Source: JAEUHO01 sp046350655
GTDB lineage: Bacteria; Planctomycetota; PLA2; JAEUHO01
DNA length: 64,000 bases
Direction of reading: 5' to 3'
Assembly (NCBI GenBank): GCA_046350655.1
Contig: JAXMAB010000005.1
Location: 620,001 to 684,000 of the forward strand
Position 1 is the stretch's first letter, and each line of letters starts with the position of its first letter. The notes beneath the pieces were generated by a model, which was not told the DNA's origin, made no database searches, and saw only the letters and a program-made list of their open reading frames with translations. Shown in pieces: positions 59,764 through 64,000 of the stretch. The translations under genes and the position numbers were made by a program.

Positions 59764-60780
59764 CTACTCGTCCGGCTCAACAGGCTCGCTCCACGCGGAG
59801 GGGAGGCGCCGCAGCACGTCCTCGACCAGACTTCGAATCACGGCGTCTCGGTCGAGTTCCAATCGAAAGCGGTGCACCCAGTCTCGGACCCTTGACCGCG
59901 TCCATTGGAGCTTGGCCGCAAGTTCGGCATCCGTCGCGCCTGCGAGTTCTCGGAGCAGTCCGATCCGGATCAGATCCCACCCTCCGACGGCGCGATCCCC
60001 GCCCTTCGGAGCGATTGCCCCCCGGATCGCCGCGACCGCGTTCACCGCGGCTTCGATCGAGTCCGCATCAATCACCGGGAGCTCGATCTCCGTGCCATCC
60101 GCACGCTTGGCGTTCTCGGCGAAGCGTGCGCGGACGATGGGGTGGGCCCCGGCGATGGGTCCCAGGGAGAGCCGTGCTCGACGGACACCCCCGATGGCGC
60201 GTTCCGTGGCGAGTTTCTCCGCGGCACTCGGCCCGACGCCGAACTGATGCGTGTACAGCGTCGGGGAGAAGGCCGCCTGCGACGTGACACGGCAGGTCAC
60301 GGATTCGACGGTGGAGCGCTCCAGCCACGGCGGAGTCCGCCGCCCCGCGTAGACCCCCGCGCTCGCGAAGGGGTACTCCACGGGCATCCGCACGAGCCCG
60401 GCATCGACCGCGTTGGCGTCGATGTAGCGAATGACGTTCGAGAAGTAGGCCAGGCAGTCGACTCGCTTCGAGTTGAAGCGATTACGGACGAGCGGCCCGG
60501 GGCGCTTCCGACGGGTGTTGAACGCCCGAACGTACTCGCACTCGGCGCACCCGATCGCCTCCGAGAGCTTCCCGTGCGGGCTGCGTACGAGCAGATGGAA
60601 GTGCGTGCTCAGGATGCTGTACGCGTGGATCTCCAGGTCGCCAGCGCGGACGGTTTCCGCCAGTCGGGCGAGGAACTTTCGGATGTCGCGGCGGTTCTCG
60701 AAGAAGGGACGCTGCCCCACGGCACGGTTCATCACGTGGTGGAACGATCCGGGGGTGTCGTTGCGAGGAGTACGGGGCAT
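59764..60780 (-). CDS. REP-associated tyrosine transposase (RAYT, Y1 HUH family)
   Basis: The 338-residue protein starts MPRTPRNDTPGSFHHVMNRAV, like RAYT/TnpA_REP proteins. The HUH motif is His60-Phe-His62 in SILSTHFHLLVRS. RYIDANAVDAGLV (Tyr119, with Tyr112 just before) matches the conserved RYI-x-N-P-V-x-A-GLV block; Tyr119 is the likely DNA-cleaving residue. About 100 C-terminal residues (WDLIRIGLLRELAGATDAELAAKLQWTRSRVRDWVHRFR) look like a helix-turn-helix DNA-binding domain. It lies amid six palindromes. G+C is lower than in its neighbours. GGAGG before ATG 60778-60780 decides the start. Confidence 0.9.
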   Translation of the reverse strand: MPRTPRNDTPGSFHHVMNRAVGQRPFFENRRDIRKFLARLAETVRAGDLEIHAYSILSTHFHLLVRSPHGKLSEAIGCAECEYVRAFNTRRKRPGPLVRNRFNSKRVDCLAYFSNVIRYIDANAVDAGLVRMPVEYPFASAGVYAGRRTPPWLERSTVESVTCRVTSQAAFSPTLYTHQFGVGPSAAEKLATERAIGGVRRARLSLGPIAGAHPIVRARFAENAKRADGTEIELPVIDADSIEAAVNAVAAIRGAIAPKGGDRAVGGWDLIRIGLLRELAGATDAELAAKLQWTRSRVRDWVHRFRLELDRDAVIRSLVEDVLRRLPSAWSEPVEPDE

Positions 60781-61115
60781 CCCACCTCCCTCGCGCGAGA
60801 CGACCGCCGGTAACGCGAGATCCGTCCGCCAATCGATGCCGGTCGATGATTGGCGGACGGATTCGCGGACGGCGGAAGCCGGCGACGGGACGCGAAGCCC
60901 GGCGGCCATCCGCCAATAGACGACCGGCATCTATTGGCGGGTCGCGGACGGGTCGAAAACGGGCGGACAGATTCGCGGACGGCGGAAGCCGGCGACGCGA
61001 CGCGAGGCCCGGCGGCCATCCGCCAATAGACGACCGGCATCTATTGGCGGATCGCCGGGGGGCTCCCGTCGGACGATCCGCCAATAAACGACCGGCATGT
61101 ATTGGCGGGTCGGCG
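60781..61115. other. Region upstream of the RAYT gene with palindromes and a direct repeat
   Basis: These 335 nt hold four RAYT-type palindromes and a direct repeat with a period of about 109 nt (about 60860-60945 against 60969-61054). No gene is present. Iterated-motif copies, one exact (61002) and one degenerate (about 60890), are inside the direct repeat. Confidence 0.8.
60824..61112. repeat. Four RAYT-type palindromes upstream of the transposase gene
   Basis: Copies are at about 60824-60857 (plus-oriented core), 60908-60944, 61018-61054 and 61075-61112. The last three carry the core as CGACCGGCA, the inverse of all other copies in the window. Arms of the second copy, ATCCGCCAATAGA and TCTATTGGCGGGT, pair over 13 bp. 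Confidence 0.92.
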
Positions 61116-62762
61116 TCAGCGGGGCCGGATCTCATCGGCGGGCGGGGTGGGCGCGGAGGAAGGAGGAGCGTCCACCGGCACGACGAGGCCCTCGACGGCG
61201 TCGGTGCCTGCGCGGACCTCGACCCACGGACCCCGGCGAACGCTCTCCTCGAACGCGGCCACGTCGAAGGTGTCGGACGGAGCGTCCACGAACTTCCAGG
61301 TCCGCGGCGAGCGCTTCACGGCGCCTTCGCCGTCCGCCTCGCCTGCGCCCTCGCTGGCGCGGACCACGCCGAACTCGACGCGGTCGCCGTTCGGCGCGCG
61401 AAGGAACGCCCGAACCTGCGCGGCAGTCCCGGCGAGACCGAGCCGCCCCGAGACGAGGCGACCGGGCGCGAGCGTCACCGCCTGCCGCCCGCCGGGTCGC
61501 CGCGCGACGATGAACGCCGCGCGATCCAACGACTGCGCGACGTACCACGGACATCCGACGGCGCTGTACACCACCCGATACAACACGTCGGCGCGTCGCG
61601 TCCCGGTCGAGTTGACGCCCCAGCCGCCGGCGCCGAGCCAGACCCCCGCTTCCGCCGGAGCGACCTCGAGGTCGCTCTCCCAGTAGTTCCGACCGTTCAC
61701 GCCACGAAGTTCTAGGAGCATCGGCGCGACGCGGTCCACCACGACGCGCACGTCGCGCAGCGCACCCGCGGGCACCACGACCGTCGTCGCGGCGACCTCC
61801 GGCTTCACCTCGGGCGGCTCGTCGTGCAGCTCGATGTCCGGTTCCGTCGCCGACGCCGAGACCACCGCCACCACGTGGGGCTCTCGCCCGAATCCGAGCA
61901 ACGAGAAGCGGCCCTCGGCGTCGGTGACCGCGAGCTCCGACGCGCGCTTCGCCCGCGCGTCCGCCGCCGGCCAGGCCTGCACCCTGAGGTACGGGACCGG
62001 CTGCCCGTCCCGGTCCACGACCGCGCCCCGCACCCGCACGGCCTCCTCCAACGCGACGTCGAACGTGACGGGCCCCGGCCCCGCCACCGAGCCCTCGACG
62101 TACCCAAACCCGACGGTATCGCTCCCCTCCAGACGCGCCAGGATCTCGTACCAACCCGCGCGGACCGCGAACGACGCAGCCCCACCGCCTTCGGTGTGAC
62201 CCGACGCGTCAATCGACGTGCCACGGAACGGATCGCGACCTGGTACGCGGACGCCCGGCATGCGCGCGTACTCCAAGGCGACGGACCATCCGCTGCGCAC
62301 CTCGACGGTCCGCACGACCTTGCCCGCGTCGTCCACCGTCCCGACGCGCTTGCACACCACGCTCGCGCCTTCGACGAGGCGGCCGTTCTCACGGACGATC
62401 ACGCGGACCGGTGTCGTCGGCTCGGGCACCGGCTTCGGGTCCCCGGACGGACGCGGGTCCTCGACGACCGGCGACGACGGCTCGTCGGCCGGGACGGGCT
62501 CGGCGGTCGCCCGCGGCGCGTCACGCGCCGCGCCGCCGGCGAGCGGTACGTCGCCCGGACGCGCGGAGGGAGGCGTCACCGGGCCCGGCGTGGACGACAA
62601 GGCGGAGGTCGGGACGTCGGACGGCGGTCGGGTGACCCACAACGCGAGGCCCGCTGCGCCGCAGAGGAGCAGGAACAACAGCGCGAGCCGCCGGGCCTTG
62701 CGTCCCGGGGAGCCCGAGTGTGACCCGGAGGGAGACCCCGCGCTTGACCCCGACGTGGCCAT
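61116..62762 (-). CDS. Membrane-anchored carboxypeptidase-regulatory-like protein
   Basis: The 548-residue protein has a Ser/Gly-rich cytoplasmic lead, a basic patch (GRKARR) and one anchor (LALLFLLLCGAAGLALWV, about 26-43). A long Pro/Asp/Thr linker follows, then repeats of CarboxypepD_reg type (PVRVIVRENGRLVEGASVV, VRVRGAVVDRDGQPVPYLRVQA, VTDAEGRFSLLGFG). It is probably a surface or periplasmic protein; function unknown. It has the same layout as the gene at 699-2405, so the two may be paralogues. The last base of a RAYT-type palindrome is 4 nt from the stop. Confidence 0.75.
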   Translation of the reverse strand: MATSGSSAGSPSGSHSGSPGRKARRLALLFLLLCGAAGLALWVTRPPSDVPTSALSSTPGPVTPPSARPGDVPLAGGAARDAPRATAEPVPADEPSSPVVEDPRPSGDPKPVPEPTTPVRVIVRENGRLVEGASVVCKRVGTVDDAGKVVRTVEVRSGWSVALEYARMPGVRVPGRDPFRGTSIDASGHTEGGGAASFAVRAGWYEILARLEGSDTVGFGYVEGSVAGPGPVTFDVALEEAVRVRGAVVDRDGQPVPYLRVQAWPAADARAKRASELAVTDAEGRFSLLGFGREPHVVAVVSASATEPDIELHDEPPEVKPEVAATTVVVPAGALRDVRVVVDRVAPMLLELRGVNGRNYWESDLEVAPAEAGVWLGAGGWGVNSTGTRRADVLYRVVYSAVGCPWYVAQSLDRAAFIVARRPGGRQAVTLAPGRLVSGRLGLAGTAAQVRAFLRAPNGDRVEFGVVRASEGAGEADGEGAVKRSPRTWKFVDAPSDTFDVAAFEESVRRGPWVEVRAGTDAVEGLVVPVDAPPSSAPTPPADEIRPR

Positions 62763-62780
62763 GGGGACATGGTGCCACGC

Positions 62781-63476
62781 CTACGCGGCGTAGGTGGTGG
62801 GGTCGGTCAGCTTCGCCTCGGCGAAGCCCTTCTTGCGGAGGAGGCAGGCGTCGCAGCGGCCGCAGTGGACGGGCGCCGCGGCCGTGCCGAGCGGGTCGTA
62901 GCAGGAGAGCGTCGCGGCGACGGGCACGCCGAACGCGACGGCCATCGCCGCGATCTCGGCCTTGCTCGCGCGGAGGAGCGGCGCGCGGAGCTCGAACGGG
63001 TGGCCCTCGACGCCGCGCTTCGTGCCGCGGAGCGCGACCTCGCGCATCGCGTCGAGGAACTCGGGACGGCAGTCGGGGTAGCCGGAGTAGTCGAGCGCGT
63101 TGACGCCGAGGTAGACGACGTCGGCCTCGAGGACCTCGGCGGCGCCGATGGCGATCGCGAGGAAGACCGTGTTGCGCGCGGGGACGTAGGTGGAGGGGAT
63201 GCCCTGGCCGATCTCGTCGGCGGAGCGGGCCTTGGGGACCGGGATCGTGTCGCTCGTGAGCGCGCTGCCGCCGAGCGCGCGGAGGTCGACCGCGACGACG
63301 CGGTGGCTCGCGGCGCCGAGCGCCTTCGCGACGCGCGCGGCGACGTCGAGCTCGACGCGGTGGCGCTGGCCGTAGTCGAAGGAGAGCGCGTGGGCCTCGA
63401 AGCCGTCGCGGCGCGCGATGGCGAGGCAGGTCGCGGAGTCGAGGCCGCCGGAGAGGAGGACGATCGCGCGCGGCAT
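62781..63476 (-). CDS. queC: 7-cyano-7-deazaguanine synthase
   Basis: QueC makes preQ0 from 7-carboxy-7-deazaguanine, ammonia and ATP in the queuosine pathway. The 231-residue protein has the PP-loop SGGLDSATC near the N terminus, FDYGQRHRVEL, STYVPARNTVFLAIA and the zinc-binding C-terminal cysteines in SCYDPLG and HCGRCDACLLRKKGF. Length is standard. The ATG (63474-63476) shares a base with the stop of the LivF-type gene (TGATG). queF is at 19524. Confidence 0.95.
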   Translation of the reverse strand: MPRAIVLLSGGLDSATCLAIARRDGFEAHALSFDYGQRHRVELDVAARVAKALGAASHRVVAVDLRALGGSALTSDTIPVPKARSADEIGQGIPSTYVPARNTVFLAIAIGAAEVLEADVVYLGVNALDYSGYPDCRPEFLDAMREVALRGTKRGVEGHPFELRAPLLRASKAEIAAMAVAFGVPVAATLSCYDPLGTAAAPVHCGRCDACLLRKKGFAEAKLTDPTTYAA

Positions 63477-64000
63477 CAGCCCGCTCCCAGGTACGCGGCC
63501 TTGACCTGCGGGTCCTCGAGGAGGCGCTTCGCGTCGTCGGCGAGGACGATCTCGCCGGTCTCGAGGACGTAGCCGCGGTGGGCCGTGGAGAGCGCGAGGT
63601 GCGCGTTCTGCTCGACGAGGAGGATGGTGACGCCCTCGTCGCGGTTGATGCGCACGATCTCGCGGAAGATCTCCTGCACGAGGAGCGGCGCGAGGCCGAG
63701 GCTCGGCTCGTCGAGGAGGAGGAGGCGCGGGCGCGCCATGAGCGCGCGGCCGATCGCGAGCATCTGCTGCTCGCCGCCGGAGAGCGTGCCGCCCGGCTGC
63801 GCGATGCGCTCGGAGAGGCGCGGGAAGAGCGCCAGGACGCGCTCGAGGCGGGCGGCGACCTCGGCGTGGCCGCGCACGGTGTAGGCGCCGAGCTCGAGGT
63901 TCTCGCGGACCGTGAGCGCCGTGAAGATGCGGCGGCCCTCGGGGACGTGGCAGAGGCCGCGGCGCACGAGCCGGTGGCTCGGCACGCCGCCGATCGACGT
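63476..64000 (-). CDS. Branched-chain amino-acid-type ABC transporter ATPase, LivF-like (5' end outside window)
   Basis: The visible 174 residues have the LivF pattern: LCHVPEGRRIFTALTVRENLELGAY, the ABC signature LSGGEQQMLAIGRALMARPRLLLLDEPSLGLAPLLVQEIF (Walker B LLLLDEP) and VEQNAHLALSTAHRGYVLETGEIVL. The Walker A motif lies beyond the window edge, so the start cannot be set. LivF is one of two ATPases of branched-chain amino-acid importers; other subunits should be encoded just upstream. Confidence 0.9.
   Translation of the reverse strand, partial: TSIGGVPSHRLVRRGLCHVPEGRRIFTALTVRENLELGAYTVRGHAEVAARLERVLALFPRLSERIAQPGGTLSGGEQQMLAIGRALMARPRLLLLDEPSLGLAPLLVQEIFREIVRINRDEGVTILLVEQNAHLALSTAHRGYVLETGEIVLADDAKRLLEDPQVKAAYLGAG

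Noticed and set aside
60824..61112. CRISPR array suggested by repeated ~37-nt units
   Set aside because: Unit spacing is irregular, orientation changes, spacers are themselves repeated, no cas genes are present, and the units are palindromes next to a RAYT gene.

Overview
The window is GC-rich (roughly 70 % or more by eye) and gene-dense. It most likely comes from a member of the Planctomycetota. The main pointers are an adjacent DUF1549/DUF1553-type cytochrome-like protein and a Tat-exported DUF1501 protein (14956-18068), together with Gram-negative envelope genes (lnt, a lipid A biosynthesis N-terminal-domain protein, a predicted outer-membrane barrel protein). These families also occur in Verrucomicrobiota and relatives, so the phylum is an inference.

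Layout. 1-4177: an exported lipoprotein, a membrane-anchored carboxypeptidase-regulatory-like protein and an outer-membrane protein, followed by a repeat-filled gap. 4178-14936: apgM-lnt, a GNAT enzyme, and an envelope glycosylation block with three GT39-type membrane glycosyltransferases (one frameshifted), one GT2 enzyme and one double-LABN protein; GT2, LABN and the first GT39 are joined by GTGA overlaps. 14956-25202: DUF1501/DUF1549, an osmC-queF-rsbU-like operon, malic enzyme plus CPBP protease, and a DUF255/DsbD_N fusion. 25588-25677: tRNA-Leu(GAG). 25763-37857: a large anchored protein, aspartate aminotransferase, rhomboid, an isopropylmalate-dehydrogenase-family enzyme, a hybrid histidine kinase, and a fused LeuD-LeuC dehydratase divergent from a LysR regulator. 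37930-43544: an exported phosphatase, a DUF433 antitoxin-like protein next to a toxin remnant, and a thiolase / dead-looking esterase / enoyl-CoA hydratase / 3-hydroxyacyl-CoA dehydrogenase block. 43877-50752: a solitary HigA-like protein, small genes, another GT39 enzyme, and an MFS transporter lying beside a remnant of the polA 3' end. 51437-64000: polA, an unknown gene, a ClpP family protease, an ECF sigma factor, a DsrE-like pair, a histidine phosphatase, a REP-associated tyrosine transposase (RAYT) with its palindromes, a second carboxypeptidase-regulatory-like protein, queC and a LivF-type ATPase cut by the window edge.

The most unusual content is repetitive DNA. (i) Eleven copies of a ~37-nt palindrome (11-13 bp arms around a TGCCGGTCG core) lie in this window, six of them immediately around a RAYT gene, which forms a complete REP/RAYT system. 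(ii) Two related palindrome families (37871-38641 and 54362-56809) share part of that core. (iii) A 10-mer, CGGGCCTCGC, occurs more than 40 times by eye on the two strands, in genes (often read as Gly-Leu-Ala) and between genes; about two are expected from base composition. Inverted pairs make near-perfect hairpins. (iv) A ~200-nt structured repeat occurs in opposite orientations at 3836-4060 and 25328-25503.

Genes are mostly in short operons, with at least six GTGA stop/start overlaps. Functional themes are envelope lipid/glycan modification, exported Planctomycete-type proteins, queuosine precursor synthesis (queF and queC, far apart), acyl-CoA metabolism and a leucine-type isomerase/dehydrogenase pair. 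Family calls come from motifs read in the translations; no database search was run.
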